Of a stretch of DNA of 58,678 bases, positions 1-8,864 are shown piece by piece. The stretch's first letter is position 1; each line of letters opens with the position of its first letter. This stretch comes from Gordonia sp. UBA7599 (lineage in GTDB: Bacteria > Actinomycetota > Actinomycetes > Mycobacteriales > Mycobacteriaceae): NCBI GenBank assembly GCA_002477755.1, contig DLKD01000102.1, forward strand, positions 623 to 59,300. Reading direction: 5' to 3'. The notes beneath the pieces are model-generated. The model had not been told where the DNA came from, ran no database searches, and worked only from the letters and a program-made list of their open reading frames with translations. A program made the position numbers and the translations under genes.

Positions 1-917
1 GCGAACTGCAGCCGCGAGATCCGCGCCAACAGCCGGTAGCCGCGCGGAGTCATCGTCGTATCGAGAGCCTCGACCGTCGTCGGGTAGCCGAAGCAGCGGC
101 CGAGGAGCGATAGATCGAGCAGATCGGCGTCGGACAGATCCTCGATCGCGCCGAGTGCTTTACGGAGCTCGGCATCGGTCGGAGGTTCCGGCGACGCGTA
201 ATAGTCGCGGACGAGGAGTTCGCGCATGACCTCGTTGTCGCCCAGCAATTCTTCGCGTTGCAGCCGCACCTGGCGCCCGTTGGTGCCCAGCTCCAGGATG
301 TAGAAGTCGATCTCGTCGGCAACCCGTCGCACCATTTCCATGCGCTGCGCGGCACTCATGACCTCACGCAGGGTGACATCGTCCTCGATCTCGGCGCGCG
401 ACAACTGGCCGAGCACCTCGTCGAGGCGTGTGCGGTACCGCTCGAGCGTGGCCAGCGCGACGTTGGCGCGCGACAGGATCGGGTCGGGGTTCTCGACGAC
501 CCGCCGGCTGCCGTCGACGTAGGCGCTCACGATCGACATCGAGGCACTTACCGAGATGACCGGGTAGCCGGTCTGGATGGCGGTGCGCTCAGCGGCGCGG
601 TGGCGGGTGCCCGACTCGTTGGTCGGGATCGTCGGATCCGGCATGAGTTGCACGTTGGCCCGCAGGATTCGAGCGCCGTCGGTCGAGAGCACGAGCGCGC
701 CGTCCATCTTCGCCAGCTCACGCAGACGCGTCGGGGCGAACTCGACGTCGAGGTGGAACCCGCCGTCGCAGATCTTCTCCACGTCGTCGTCGTGACCGAG
801 GACGATCAAAGCGCCGGTCCCGCCGCGCAGGATCCGTTCGAGTCCGTCGCGCAGGCCGGTACCGGGCGCTACGCGGGCCAGTGTCTCGCGCGTCAGGTCG
901 GACATGGGCGTGGTCAT
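1..917 (-). CDS. disA: DNA integrity scanning diadenylate cyclase DisA (3' end missing)
   Basis: About 305 codons run from an ATG at 917 off the left edge, so the C-terminus is missing; DisA is usually about 350-360 residues. The N-terminal DAC domain shows the conserved stretch [19 protein letters not shown], with the GTRHR-type nucleotide-binding motif ([11 protein letters not shown]) following. At the window edge the protein reads [14 protein letters not shown] and RGYRLLARI, typical of the C-terminal helix-hairpin-helix region. DisA condenses two ATP into cyclic di-AMP and scans DNA for branched structures. A GGAG sits 5 nt before the ATG at 917; an in-frame ATG at 905 is an alternative. 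It is divergent from the thioesterase gene and close to radA, the same neighbourhood as in mycobacteria. Confidence 0.95.
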   Translation of the reverse strand, partial: MTTPMSDLTRETLARVAPGTGLRDGLERILRGGTGALIVLGHDDDVEKICDGGFHLDVEFAPTRLRELAKMDGALVLSTDGARILRANVQLMPDPTIPTNESGTRHRAAERTAIQTGYPVISVSASMSIVSAYVDGSRRVVENPDPILSRANVALATLERYRTRLDEVLGQLSRAEIEDDVTLREVMSAAQRMEMVRRVADEIDFYILELGTNGRQVRLQREELLGDNEVMRELLVRDYYASPEPPTDAELRKALGAIEDLSDADLLDLSLLGRCFGYPTTVEALDTTMTPRGYRLLARISRLQF

Positions 918-964
918 AGTGCTCCGGACTCGGGGTGGTTGCGGTGCAACTAGAATATCGGTCC

Positions 965-1531
965 GTGAGCACAAGCTTTGCGGTACCCGACGAGTTGGAG
1001 CCCGTGACCCGCCATCCGAAGGTAACTCCGCCGGGCGAGGACATGCGCTACCACCACGCGCTCTGCTACGGCTGCGGGGCCGACGCGGTCAACGGACTCC
1101 ACGTGCGCGTCATCGCCGGCGAGGGTGCGACATCGACGGCGACAATGACCGTCCCGCAGTGGATGGAGGGCGGTCCCGGCGTGATCCACGGCGGCCTCCT
1201 GTCCGCCGCATTCGACGAGGTCATGGGGACCACCGCGCTGCTCATCGGCGTGCCGGTGGTCACCGGTCATCTCGAGATCGACTTCGCCAAGCCCATCCCG
1301 ATCGGCTCGTCGCTGTGGTTCACCGGTGAAGTCCTCGGTCGAGTCGGACGCAAGATCTACATGCGTTCCGAAGCATTCATCGTCGACGCGGATGGGGAGG
1401 CGGCGGCCGACGCGAAGCCGGTTGCGAGAAGTCTCGCGCTGTTCATCGGGATCGATCCGCGCAAACACTTCTCCGCCCACGTCGCGAATTCGCAGCGTCC
1501 CGACGCCTGGACGAAGTACTCGAGTCCGTAG
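965..1531 (+). CDS. PaaI-family (hotdog) acyl-CoA thioesterase-like protein
   Basis: The predicted 188-residue protein has a single hotdog fold. Residues about 30-50 contain CYGCG and a NGL motif, and the centre contains [17 protein letters not shown], the HGG-x(6-8)-DE pattern of PaaI/4HBT thioesterases that hydrolyse acyl-CoA thioesters. The N-terminal Cys pair (CxxC) is common in actinobacterial members. I chose GTG 965 because TAGAAT at 951-956 lies 8 nt upstream, which fits a leaderless transcript; a GTG at 935 in the same frame would place that hexamer inside the gene. The substrate cannot be read from the sequence. It is divergent from disA with only 47 bp between starts. Confidence 0.85.
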   Translation: MSTSFAVPDELEPVTRHPKVTPPGEDMRYHHALCYGCGADAVNGLHVRVIAGEGATSTATMTVPQWMEGGPGVIHGGLLSAAFDEVMGTTALLIGVPVVTGHLEIDFAKPIPIGSSLWFTGEVLGRVGRKIYMRSEAFIVDADGEAAADAKPVARSLALFIGIDPRKHFSAHVANSQRPDAWTKYSSP

Positions 1532-1568
1532 GCGATGCGCACTGGACGGCCTGTCTGGCCGGTAGGCG

Positions 1569-2960
1569 CTAGAAGGTTGCCGGCGGACCGTCGAAGAGGC
1601 AGGCATTCACGGCCTCGCCGAGGTTTGTGACGCGGGTGATGCGGATCCCGTCGGGCAGGTCCTCGCGGTCGGCCCGGGCGGCCGGGATGACGGCGTGGCG
1701 GAATCCGAGGCGTTTGGCCTCGGCGACGCGGCGGCCCAGGGCACTGACCGGGCGGACCTCACCGGCCAGGCCTACTTCGCCGATCACGACCGTGTGGAAC
1801 GGGATCGGCTTTTCCTCTTGCACCGATGCCACCGCCATCGCGATCGCGAGGTCCGCCGCTGGTTCGGTGACGCGCATGCCGCCCACCGTCGACGCGTAGA
1901 CCTCGGCCTTGCCGAGTGCGGACATCTTCAGCCGGGCCTGCAGGACGGCCAGGATCATGGCCACCCGGGCGCCGTCGAGGCCGGACACCGCGCGGCGTGG
2001 ATTGTGCATGTCGGTCGAGTTGGCCAACGCCTGCACCTCGCCGACCAGCGCGCGCTTGCCATCCATCGTGACCAGCACCGCCGAGCCGGTCACGTCGCCC
2101 TGGCGCTGGTGCCAGAAGATCCCCGACGGGTCGGTGACCTGGTGGATGCCGTTGTCGCGCTGCTCGAAGCAGCCCACCTCGTCGGCGGCGCCGAAACGGT
2201 TCTTGATGCCGCGCACCATCCGCAGCGGGGAGTGTTTGTCGCCCTCGAAGCTGAGCACCACGTCTACGAGGTGCTCCAACGACCGCGGGCCCGCGACCGC
2301 GCCGTCCTTGGTGACGTGCCCGACGAGGACGACCGCGACGCCGGTGTTCTTCGCCAGCGACACCAGCGCGGTGGTGACCGCCCGGATCTGCGTGACGCCG
2401 CCGTGGACGCCGTCGGCGTCGGTGGCGATCATCGTCTGCACCGAGTCGACGATCAGCAGCGTCGGATCCACGTCGGTGACGTGCCCGAGCACCGTCGCCA
2501 AGTCGGATTCGGCGGCCAGGTAGACGTTCTCGTCGACGGCATCGGTGCGCTCGGCGCGCAACCGGACCTGCCCGGCGGACTCCTCGCCGGTGACGTAGAG
2601 GACGCGGCGACCCGCACGCGCCCAGTGTTTGGCGGCCTCGAGCAGAAGCGTCGATTTTCCGACGCCGGGCTCGCCGGCGAGCAGGATCACCGACCCCGGC
2701 ACGACGCCGCGACCGAGGACGCGGTCGAATTCGCCGATCCCCGTCGGGATGACTTTGGCGGCGTCGGAACCGATCTCGGTCAGGCGTTTGGCCGGGCTCG
2801 ACGGTGCGACGCCGACGGCACCGCGGCTCCTGCTCGTCGATGCCGGAGCAGCCTCGTCGACGGTGCCCCACTCGCCGCACTCGGGGCAGCGGCCGACCCA
2901 TTTGGCGGGCTGGTGCCCACAGGCGCCGCATCGGTACACCGCTCGCGTCTTCACAGCCAC
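1569..2960 (-). CDS. radA: DNA repair protein RadA
   Basis: The 463-residue protein has the full RadA/Sms layout: a C4 zinc finger (C11, C14, C25, C28), a RecA-like ATPase with Walker A GEPGVGKST at about 96-104, the RadA-specific KNRFG motif, and a Lon-like C-terminal domain. RadA drives branch migration of recombination intermediates. GTG 2960 is preferred over GTG 2966 because TAGGCT (2967-2972) would then sit 6 nt before the start, as in many leaderless genes here. It lies downstream of the lpqE-like gene on the same strand, but a strong hairpin separates them. It converges with the thioesterase gene, 37 bp apart. Confidence 0.96.
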   Translation of the reverse strand: MAVKTRAVYRCGACGHQPAKWVGRCPECGEWGTVDEAAPASTSRSRGAVGVAPSSPAKRLTEIGSDAAKVIPTGIGEFDRVLGRGVVPGSVILLAGEPGVGKSTLLLEAAKHWARAGRRVLYVTGEESAGQVRLRAERTDAVDENVYLAAESDLATVLGHVTDVDPTLLIVDSVQTMIATDADGVHGGVTQIRAVTTALVSLAKNTGVAVVLVGHVTKDGAVAGPRSLEHLVDVVLSFEGDKHSPLRMVRGIKNRFGAADEVGCFEQRDNGIHQVTDPSGIFWHQRQGDVTGSAVLVTMDGKRALVGEVQALANSTDMHNPRRAVSGLDGARVAMILAVLQARLKMSALGKAEVYASTVGGMRVTEPAADLAIAMAVASVQEEKPIPFHTVVIGEVGLAGEVRPVSALGRRVAEAKRLGFRHAVIPAARADREDLPDGIRITRVTNLGEAVNACLFDGPPATF

Positions 2961-2966
2961 CGGCAC

Positions 2967-2972
2967 AGCCTA
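2967..2972 (-). promoter_or_regulatory. -10 element of radA, leaderless type
   Basis: On the minus strand TAGGCT is followed by 6 nt and then GTG 2960. No Shine-Dalgarno sequence is present, and the lpqE terminator lies just upstream, so radA needs its own promoter. Confidence 0.55.
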
Positions 2973-3002
2973 ACGGGACGCACCGACACCGCCCCGGATG
3001 CA

Positions 3003-3036
3003 AACCGCCCCCCGGGCGAGTGTCCGGGGGGCGGTT
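3003..3036 (-). terminator. Rho-independent-like terminator after the LpqE-like gene
   Basis: A perfect 13-bp stem (AACCGCCCCCCGG at 3003-3015 with its complement at 3024-3036) encloses an 8-nt loop. Read on the minus strand it lies 22 nt beyond the lipoprotein stop and is followed by a short T run (TTTG), so it should uncouple this gene from radA. Confidence 0.8.
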
Positions 3037-3057
3037 GGTCTGCGGTCGGGCAGGAGG

Positions 3058-3654
3058 TCAGTGGTGTCCGCCCTCTTCGGCCGAGTCGGCCGGGTCCTTG
3101 TCCTTGCGCTCCATCAGCGAGCCCGCGTCGACAGGGGTGTCCACGACGATGCTCGACGCCTTGCCCTTGGTGGAGAAGTTGAAGGTCAACGGCACGGTCA
3201 GGCCGGGGGAGACGAGCTTGCCGGCACCGGTGTAGGTGACCTCGAGCGGGGTCTGGCCCTGCGTCGCGATCATGCCCGCGGGCTTGCCGGCGCGCAGCAC
3301 CAGGCCGGCGGGGACGGTGGTGTCGCCGTCGAGCGTGATGGTGCCGGTCGGCGCAGTGATCGACACGAGCTTGGTGTCGTTGACCGGGTCGTTGTTGCTG
3401 ATGTAGAACGCGATTTGGAACGGGCCGCCGTTGGTGAACACCTCCGCCGGGGCTGTCGTGCCCGGGTAGATGATCTGGACGTCGGCCAGCGTGAGCGCGC
3501 CCAAGCGGACGGTGGCCCCGTTGACGGCGGCAGCCTGGGTTGCGGTCTGCGAAACCTGGCCTGCCCCGCATGCGGATATCGAGACGACGACCCCGAGGCC
3601 GACAGCAGCGGCTATCGCGGACTTGACGAGTGCGGACTGGGAGAGCTGAAACAC
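3058..3654 (-). CDS. LpqE-like lipoprotein
   Basis: The 198-residue protein starts at GTG 3654, which has a clear GGAGG 8 nt upstream; reading further upstream in frame gives unlikely sequence. Residues 1-29 form a lipoprotein signal: a short basic start, a hydrophobic stretch and the lipobox ISAC with Cys29 as the lipidation site. The mature part is a beta-rich domain with a central GTITLDGDTTVPAG segment, and the C-terminus is charged and ends in HH. Position between radA and carD matches LpqE (Rv3584) of M. tuberculosis; this assignment rests on synteny and the lipoprotein form. Function is unknown, presumably at the outer face of the membrane. Confidence 0.8.
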   Translation of the reverse strand: MFQLSQSALVKSAIAAAVGLGVVVSISACGAGQVSQTATQAAAVNGATVRLGALTLADVQIIYPGTTAPAEVFTNGGPFQIAFYISNNDPVNDTKLVSITAPTGTITLDGDTTVPAGLVLRAGKPAGMIATQGQTPLEVTYTGAGKLVSPGLTVPLTFNFSTKGKASSIVVDTPVDAGSLMERKDKDPADSAEEGGHH

Positions 3655-3966
3655 CGTGATCCTCCGGCTGTGGTCGTCGTGGCGTTCCGCGGGCGCTACC
3701 CGGGAACCCTCACTACGCAGCGTAGTGGGCCCACCGGCCTCCCGTCCGGCGGGGTGGTGAGATTCGCCAAAAATCCGCACTCGCGATATTGGCGGAGGTG
3801 AACACAATCGTGAGCCCGCGTGGGCTGTACCACAGTCGGTAGTAGACGGCGATAGTCGCCCTGGCCAGCGCAAAGACCCTTGATCACCCGCTTGACCTGC
3901 ACCGTTGTGAGAAGCCCGTCAGGGGCGCGTGTTAGACTTGCCTCAGTTGAAAGGGGCGCTACGTTC
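3655..3966. promoter_or_regulatory. Divergent regulatory region between the LpqE-like gene and carD
   Basis: This 312-bp gap has no convincing gene. It holds the SD of the lipoprotein, a 17-bp palindrome CACTACGCAGCGTAGTG (3711-3727) placed 57-73 bp upstream of the lipoprotein start, and on the carD side a -10-like TAGACT (3933-3938) and GAAAGGGG ribosome-binding site (3950-3957). No good -35 for carD could be matched at 16-18 bp. Confidence 0.5.
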
Positions 3967-4455
3967 ATGAATTTCAAAGTTGGCGACACCGTTGTCTACC
4001 CCCATCACGGTGCCGCGAGGGTCGAGGACATCGTGACCCGCACCATCAAGGGTGAACCGGTCGAATACCTCGTCCTGAAGGTCACCGATGGTGACATGAC
4101 CGTCCAGATCCCCTCTTCGAAGTTGGAGTACGTCGGCGTCCGCGACGTCGTCGGCGAGGAGGGCCTCGACCAGGTCTTCCAGGTGTTGCGTGCGCCGCAC
4201 ACCGAGGAGCCGACCAACTGGGCCCGCCGCTTCAAGGCCAACCAGGAGAAGCTGATCTCCGGCGACATCATCAAGGTGGCCGAGATCGTGCGCGACCTGT
4301 GGCGCCGCGAGCAGGACCGTGGCCTGTCGGCCGGCGAGAAGCGCATGCTCACCCGTGCGCGTCGCGTCCTCGTCGACGAGCTCTCGCTCGCCCAGAACAC
4401 CGACGACGAGAAGGCCTCGAGCATTCTCGACGAGGTCCTGGCCGCCGCCTCCTAG
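3967..4455 (+). CDS. carD: RNA polymerase-binding transcription factor CarD
   Basis: The 162-residue protein begins [19 protein letters not shown], the typical start of the CarD RNA-polymerase-interacting (Tudor-like) domain, followed by the helical DNA-binding domain that contains [12 protein letters not shown] and SAGEKRML. CarD binds the beta subunit of RNA polymerase and stabilises open complexes, notably at rRNA promoters. The length matches the mycobacterial protein exactly. ATG 3967 is preceded by GAAAGGGG. It is the first gene of a run carD-ispD-ispF-cysS-rlmB; ispD starts 12 bp downstream. Confidence 0.97.
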   Translation: MNFKVGDTVVYPHHGAARVEDIVTRTIKGEPVEYLVLKVTDGDMTVQIPSSKLEYVGVRDVVGEEGLDQVFQVLRAPHTEEPTNWARRFKANQEKLISGDIIKVAEIVRDLWRREQDRGLSAGEKRMLTRARRVLVDELSLAQNTDDEKASSILDEVLAAAS

Positions 4456-4467
4456 GCGCAATCGCAC

Positions 4468-5169
4468 TTGTCCACCTCGGTCATCGTCCCGGCCGCCGGG
4501 TCGGGTGTTCGGCTGGGCGAGAACCGGCCGAAGGCCTTTGTCGACGTCGGTGGTCGCAGCATCCTGTGGCATACCGTCTTTGCGATCTGCGAGTACTCGG
4601 CTGATGACTGGTTCGATCTCGACCGGATCATCGTCGTCGTCCCCGCTGATCTGATGGTGGCAGCGCGCCACGAAGCCCAGAGCGCCGCAGATAATGCCGG
4701 CCGGGGGACCGAGGTCGTGGTCGTGCCCGGCGGGGCCGAGCGTTCCGATTCCGTGCGCGCCGGCCTGGCGCAGGCCACCGGTGAATACGTCCTCGTCCAC
4801 GACGCCGCGCGTACCTTCACTCCGGCCGCCGTGTTCGAGCGTGTGGTGGGCGCATTGCTCGAGGGGCACCCCGTCGTCGTGCCCGGTCTGCCCGTCGTCG
4901 ACACGCTCAAACGAGTCGACCAGGGCGGTCGGGTGGTGCAGACCGTCGACCGTTCGGTTCTGCGCGCCATTCAAACCCCGCAAGGCTTCACTGCCGACGC
5001 CCTGGCCCGTGCCTACGCCGACGCCGGTGACACCGCGACCGACGACGCCGGACTGGCCGAGCGTGCGGGTCTGCCGGTGCAGGTCGTCGAGGGCGATCCG
5101 CTGGCCTTCAAGATCACGAAGCAGTGGGACCTGCGGCTGGCGCGGACCATCAGTGAAGGGCGGGATTGA
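4468..5169 (+). CDS. ispD: 2-C-methyl-D-erythritol 4-phosphate cytidylyltransferase
   Basis: The 233-residue enzyme transfers CMP from CTP to methylerythritol phosphate, the third step of the MEP isoprenoid pathway. The N-terminal CTP-binding signature [17 protein letters not shown] and the DAART motif near residue 110 are intact, as is [13 protein letters not shown] in the substrate region. The start is a TTG at 4468; no ATG or GTG fits before the catalytic glycine-rich loop. Its stop overlaps the ispF start (TGATG at 5167-5171), so the two are translationally coupled. Confidence 0.96.
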   Translation: MSTSVIVPAAGSGVRLGENRPKAFVDVGGRSILWHTVFAICEYSADDWFDLDRIIVVVPADLMVAARHEAQSAADNAGRGTEVVVVPGGAERSDSVRAGLAQATGEYVLVHDAARTFTPAAVFERVVGALLEGHPVVVPGLPVVDTLKRVDQGGRVVQTVDRSVLRAIQTPQGFTADALARAYADAGDTATDDAGLAERAGLPVQVVEGDPLAFKITKQWDLRLARTISEGRD

Positions 5170-5633
5170 TGAGGGTGGGTATAGGCACCGACGTGCACAA
5201 GACTGCCGCGGGCGTCCCGTGCTGGATGGTCGGTCTGCACTTCCCCGACGATGACGGTTGCGAGGGCCACTCCGACGGTGACGTCGGTGCCCACGCGCTC
5301 TGCGATGCCGTGCTCTCGGCTGCCGGACTCGGAGACCTCGGGTCGGTGTTCGGCACCGGCAAACCCGAATGGGAGGGCGTGTCAGGTACCCGGATGCTCG
5401 AGCATGTCGCCGAGCTGGTGCGGGAATCCGGACTGGTCGTCGTCAACGGATCGGTGCAGGTGATCGGGAACCGGCCGAAGATCGGGCCGCGACGCGAGGA
5501 GGCCTCGCGCGTACTGGCCGCGGCGCTGGGAGCGCCGGTATCGGTCTCGGCGACGACGACCGACGGGCTCGGCTTGACCGGGCGCGGCGAGGGGATCGCC
5601 GCCATCGCGACCGCGCTGGTAACCGACCGGTAG
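5169..5633 (+). CDS. ispF: 2-C-methyl-D-erythritol 2,4-cyclodiphosphate synthase
   Basis: The 154-residue enzyme cyclises CDP-methylerythritol 2-phosphate with loss of CMP. The metal-binding motif GIGTDVHK (Asp and His) is at residues about 4-11, and [15 protein letters not shown] follows at about 37-51. The C-terminal [17 protein letters not shown] segment is also typical. ATG 5169 overlaps the ispD stop. The gene ends in TAG at 5631-5633, which is also the first half of the -10-like TAGGAT in front of cysS. Confidence 0.97.
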   Translation: MRVGIGTDVHKTAAGVPCWMVGLHFPDDDGCEGHSDGDVGAHALCDAVLSAAGLGDLGSVFGTGKPEWEGVSGTRMLEHVAELVRESGLVVVNGSVQVIGNRPKIGPRREEASRVLAAALGAPVSVSATTTDGLGLTGRGEGIAAIATALVTDR

Positions 5634-5636
5634 GAT
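5631..5636 (+). promoter_or_regulatory. Candidate internal -10 element for cysS
   Basis: TAGGAT lies 8 nt before GTG 5645, in keeping with a leaderless internal promoter. Its first three bases are the stop codon of ispF. No convincing -35 is visible. Confidence 0.4.
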
Positions 5637-5644
5637 CGCAGGTC

Positions 5645-7039
5645 GTGACCCTACGCCTGTACGACACCGCGGCCCGCGAGGTCCGCGACTTCACGCCCCT
5701 GACCGACGGCCGCGTGACCGTCTACCTGTGTGGGGCGACCGTGCAGGGTGTGCCGCACATCGGCCACGTCCGCAGCGGCATCGCATTCGATGTCCTGCGG
5801 CGCTGGTTGGCGCACGCCGGCAACGACGTCTTGTTCGTCCGCAACGTCACCGATATCGACGACAAGATCCTGCGCAAGGCGCAGGAAGCCGGCCGCCCCT
5901 GGTGGGAGTGGGCCGCCACGCACGAGCGCGAGTTCGACGACGCCTACCGCGCACTGGGAGTGTTGCCGCCGTCGGCCGAGCCGCGCGCCACCGGCTTCGT
6001 CCCGCAGATGATCGTCTATATGCAGCGGCTCATCGAGCGTGGTCACGCGTATGCCGCCGAGGGGAACGTCTACTTCGACGTGCTCTCGCTGCCGGAGTAC
6101 GGATCGCTTTCGGGGCACAAGCTCGACGATGTGCACCAGGGCGAAAGCGCAGGCACGGGAAAGCGCGACCCGCGCGACTTCACGCTGTGGAAGGCCGCCA
6201 AGCCCGGCGAACCGTCGTGGGACACCCCGTGGGGTCCGGGTAGACCCGGGTGGCACCTGGAGTGCTCGGCGATGGCGACCGGCCTGTTGGGGCCCGAGTT
6301 CGACATCCATTGCGGCGGGATGGATCTGATCTTCCCGCACCACGAGAACGAGATCGCCCAGAGTCACGGCGCCGGGGACGGCTTTGCGCGGTTCTGGCTG
6401 CACAACGGCTGGGTGACCATGAGCGGCGAGAAGATGAGCAAGTCGCTCGGGAACGTGGTCGCGATCCCAGAAATGCTGCGCAAGGTGCGCGCGGTTGAGT
6501 TGCGCTACTACCTGGGCAGTGCCCACTACCGTTCGATGCTGGAGTACTCCGACGGTGCGCTGCACGAGGCGGCGACGGCTTACCGTCGAATCGAGTCATT
6601 CGTCCGCCGCGTCGACTCGAGGGTCGCGCCGGTGCCGATCGGCGAGGTGCCCGCCGAGTTCACGGCGGCCCTCGACGACGACCTGGGCGTACCCGCCGGG
6701 CTCGCCGTCATCCACAACGCGGTCCGGTCGGGCAACACGGCGCTGGAGAATGGTGACGGTGACGTCGCCGTCGTCGTCGCCGGGCAGGTCCGCGCGATGA
6801 TGGATATCCTCGGCACCGACCCGATGGCGCCCAACTGGGTCGATGCCGCCGACGACTCGACGGCGGTGGCGGCGCTCGACGTGCTGGTGCGCGCCGATCT
6901 GGATCGACGGGCCCAGGCCCGCAAGGACAAGGACTGGGCGGTGGCCGACGAGGTTCGCGACCGACTCGCGGAGGCGGGGGTCGAGGTCACCGACACACCC
7001 GACGGTGCACAGTGGTCGCTGCGAGAGGCAGGTGCCTGA
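5645..7039 (+). CDS. cysS: Cysteinyl-tRNA synthetase
   Basis: The 464-residue class I synthetase charges tRNA-Cys. It carries HIGH at residues 38-41, the zinc ligand Cys29 (YLCGATVQ), the ECSAMA and HHENEIAQS zinc/cysteine-binding segments, and KMSKS at 263-267. The C-terminal anticodon-binding part ends in [17 protein letters not shown], typical for CysS. The full length excludes MshC, which is shorter. GTG 5645 is chosen because it directly precedes the conserved LRLYDTA start. It overlaps rlmB by the TGATG at 7037-7041. Confidence 0.97.
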   Translation: MTLRLYDTAAREVRDFTPLTDGRVTVYLCGATVQGVPHIGHVRSGIAFDVLRRWLAHAGNDVLFVRNVTDIDDKILRKAQEAGRPWWEWAATHEREFDDAYRALGVLPPSAEPRATGFVPQMIVYMQRLIERGHAYAAEGNVYFDVLSLPEYGSLSGHKLDDVHQGESAGTGKRDPRDFTLWKAAKPGEPSWDTPWGPGRPGWHLECSAMATGLLGPEFDIHCGGMDLIFPHHENEIAQSHGAGDGFARFWLHNGWVTMSGEKMSKSLGNVVAIPEMLRKVRAVELRYYLGSAHYRSMLEYSDGALHEAATAYRRIESFVRRVDSRVAPVPIGEVPAEFTAALDDDLGVPAGLAVIHNAVRSGNTALENGDGDVAVVVAGQVRAMMDILGTDPMAPNWVDAADDSTAVAALDVLVRADLDRRAQARKDKDWAVADEVRDRLAEAGVEVTDTPDGAQWSLREAGA

Positions 7040-7989
7040 TGGCCGGCAATTCCAAGCGCAAAGGCGCGATCCGCAAGTCTGGCACAAAGAAGGGGCAGAC
7101 CGTCGGATCGGGCGGGCAGCGACGTCGCGGCCTCGAGGCGCGCGGTGCGACGCCGAAGGCCGAGGACCGCGTCTACCACGCCGCGCACAGGCGCAAAGTC
7201 GCCGCGCAGAAGCAGGCCGCCAAGCGTCCGCGACGCAAGGATGACGACGCCCCCGAGTACGTCCTGGGCCGCAATCCCGTCGTCGAATGCCTGCGCGCCG
7301 GTGTGCCCGCGACCGCCCTGTACCTGGTGACCGGTGTCGAGGCCGACGAGCGGATTACGGAGGCGGTCGGGATCGCCGGCGCCAAGGGGATCTCGATTCT
7401 CGAGGTGACCAAGAACGAACTGGACCGCATGTCGTCCAACGGCCTTCACCAGGGCATCGGCCTGCAGGTTCCGCCGTACGTGTACGCGCACCCCGAGGAC
7501 CTCATGGCGCAGGCGATCGCGTCGGGGCAGCCGCCGCTGTTGGTGGCACTCGACAACATCACCGACCCGCGCAACCTCGGTGCGGTGATCCGTTCGGTCG
7601 CCGCGTTTGGTGGACACGGCGTCCTCATCCCGCAGCGCCGCAGCGCGAGCGTCACCGCTGTCGCGTGGCGCACCAGCGCCGGGGCGGCCGCGCGACTGCC
7701 CGTCGCGCAGGCACCCAACCTGACCCGCACGCTCAAGGACTGGGCCAAGGCGGGTGCGCAGATCGTGGGCCTCGACACCGAGGGTGCGGTCAGCCTTGAC
7801 GAGTACGACGGCACCGGGCCGACGGTGATCGTCGTCGGGTCGGAGGGCAAGGGACTCTCCCGTCTAGTGCGTGAGACCTGCGATTCGGTCCTGGCGATCC
7901 CCATGGCCGGCGACGTCGAGAGTCTCAACGCATCTGTTGCAGCCGGCGTCGTGCTGGCAGATTTCGCCCGCCAGCGCCGCCAGTCCTAG
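7039..7989 (+). CDS. rlmB: 23S rRNA (guanosine-2'-O-)-methyltransferase, TrmH/RlmB family
   Basis: The 316-residue protein has three parts. Residues 1 to about 70 are a very basic, probably disordered extension (many Lys/Arg/Gln). A SpoU substrate-binding domain starts at [14 protein letters not shown]. The C-terminal SPOUT methyltransferase domain has the knot motifs [27 protein letters not shown] and [15 protein letters not shown]. The family 2'-O-methylates a ribose in 23S rRNA using S-adenosylmethionine; position 2251 is the usual target but cannot be proved here. In M. tuberculosis the gene next to cysS is Rv3579c. It converges with pxpA across a large inverted repeat. Confidence 0.93.
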   Translation: MAGNSKRKGAIRKSGTKKGQTVGSGGQRRRGLEARGATPKAEDRVYHAAHRRKVAAQKQAAKRPRRKDDDAPEYVLGRNPVVECLRAGVPATALYLVTGVEADERITEAVGIAGAKGISILEVTKNELDRMSSNGLHQGIGLQVPPYVYAHPEDLMAQAIASGQPPLLVALDNITDPRNLGAVIRSVAAFGGHGVLIPQRRSASVTAVAWRTSAGAAARLPVAQAPNLTRTLKDWAKAGAQIVGLDTEGAVSLDEYDGTGPTVIVVGSEGKGLSRLVRETCDSVLAIPMAGDVESLNASVAAGVVLADFARQRRQS

Positions 7990-8011
7990 TGACCGTGGGT
8001 GCTCGAGCGGT

Positions 8012-8067
8012 CCAGTTGTGATCGCGCGGCGACGATTTGCGGATTGTCAGCGCGCGATCACAATTGG
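8012..8067. repeat. Large intergenic inverted repeat, 17-bp arms
   Basis: CCAGTTGTGATCGCGCG (8012-8028) pairs with 8051-8067 with a single G/T wobble, around a 22-nt loop. It sits between the convergent rlmB and pxpA genes. It may act as a bidirectional terminator, although neither side has a T tract. The arms contain TTGTGATC/GATCACAA, resembling CRP/GlxR-type half-sites. Confidence 0.75.
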
Positions 8068-8078
8068 TGCGCGGGAGA

Positions 8079-8831
8079 TCAGTGCCGGGTGATGGGCGCG
8101 AGGCTGACACCGGCGGACAGCAGGGCAGCGCGGGTCGTGCGGGCATGTTCCACCGCGCCCGGGGTATCGCCGTGCAGGCAGACCGACTCCGCCTCGATGA
8201 CGATCGTCGACCCGTCGACGGCGGTAAGCCGCCCGGTCGTGACGAGCTCGACCACGCGCCGGGCAATCTCGTCGGAGTCGGTGAGCAGTGCGCCCGGCTC
8301 CGATCGCGGCACCAACGTCCCGTCGGGGCGGTAGCCACGGTCGGCGAACGCCTCGGTGATGACCGGTAGGCCCGCATCGCGGGCCATGGCCAGTACCAGC
8401 GAACCGGGCAGACCCATGACGGGCAGGCCCGGGTCGACCGAGCGCACCGCCTCAACTACTGCGGCGGCCTGCTCCTCGTCGGCGACGATCGTGTTGTACA
8501 GCGCACCGTGCGGCTTGACGTAGCGCACCCGCGTACCGGCCGCCGAGGCGAGCGCGGCCAGGGCGCCGATCTGGTAGACGATGTCGGCACGCAGATCCTC
8601 GGGATCCATCGCCATGTAGCGGCGGCCGAATCCTTCACGGTCGGGATAGGAGACCTGGGCCCCGATTGCGACCCCGCGACGGTGAGCCTGCGCGCACGTG
8701 CGGGCGAGGACCGTCGGAGACCCGGCGTGGAAACCACAGGCGACGTTTGCGCTGGTCACGATCGCCAGCATCGCCTCGTCATCGCCGACTTCCTCACCCA
8801 AATCGGCGTTCAAGTCGATAGTGGCGGTCAC
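8079..8831 (-). CDS. pxpA: 5-oxoprolinase subunit A (LamB/YcsF family)
   Basis: The 250-residue protein belongs to the LamB/YcsF family. It begins with the hallmark IDLNADLGE, followed by SANVACGFHAGSP and further on VRYVKPHGALYN. PxpA works with PxpB and PxpC to hydrolyse 5-oxo-L-proline to glutamate with ATP. No pxpB or pxpC is next to it, so its partners must be elsewhere if it is functional. GTG 8831 has TACGAT (8839-8844) 7 nt upstream. It is divergent from the carboxylesterase gene, the two starts being 34 bp apart. Confidence 0.93.
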   Translation of the reverse strand: MTATIDLNADLGEEVGDDEAMLAIVTSANVACGFHAGSPTVLARTCAQAHRRGVAIGAQVSYPDREGFGRRYMAMDPEDLRADIVYQIGALAALASAAGTRVRYVKPHGALYNTIVADEEQAAAVVEAVRSVDPGLPVMGLPGSLVLAMARDAGLPVITEAFADRGYRPDGTLVPRSEPGALLTDSDEIARRVVELVTTGRLTAVDGSTIVIEAESVCLHGDTPGAVEHARTTRAALLSAGVSLAPITRH

Positions 8832-8838
8832 GGAACCA

Positions 8839-8857
8839 ATCGTAGGCGGTTTACCCT
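8839..8857. promoter_or_regulatory. Back-to-back -10 elements of pxpA and the carboxylesterase gene
   Basis: TACGAT on the minus strand (8839-8844) lies 7 nt before GTG 8831. TACCCT on the plus strand (8852-8857) lies 7 nt before ATG 8865. The two leaderless-type promoters overlap head to head, so one regulator could affect both. Confidence 0.55.
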
Positions 8858-8864
8858 GTCAATT

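Noticed and set aside
1695-3182. A 495-codon open frame on the plus strand opposite radA
   Set aside because: It is antisense to a complete, well-recognised RadA. Its product is rich in Arg, His, Asp and Ala without motifs, as expected for the shadow frame of a high-GC gene.
3905-3938. TTGTGA and TAGACT as a -35/-10 pair for carD
   Set aside because: The spacer is 22 bp, too long for a standard promoter; only the -10 is kept as likely.
8012-8067. Rex operator
   Set aside because: The TTGTGA and TCACAA halves are 33 bp apart instead of forming one 18-bp site, and the neighbouring genes are not typical Rex targets.
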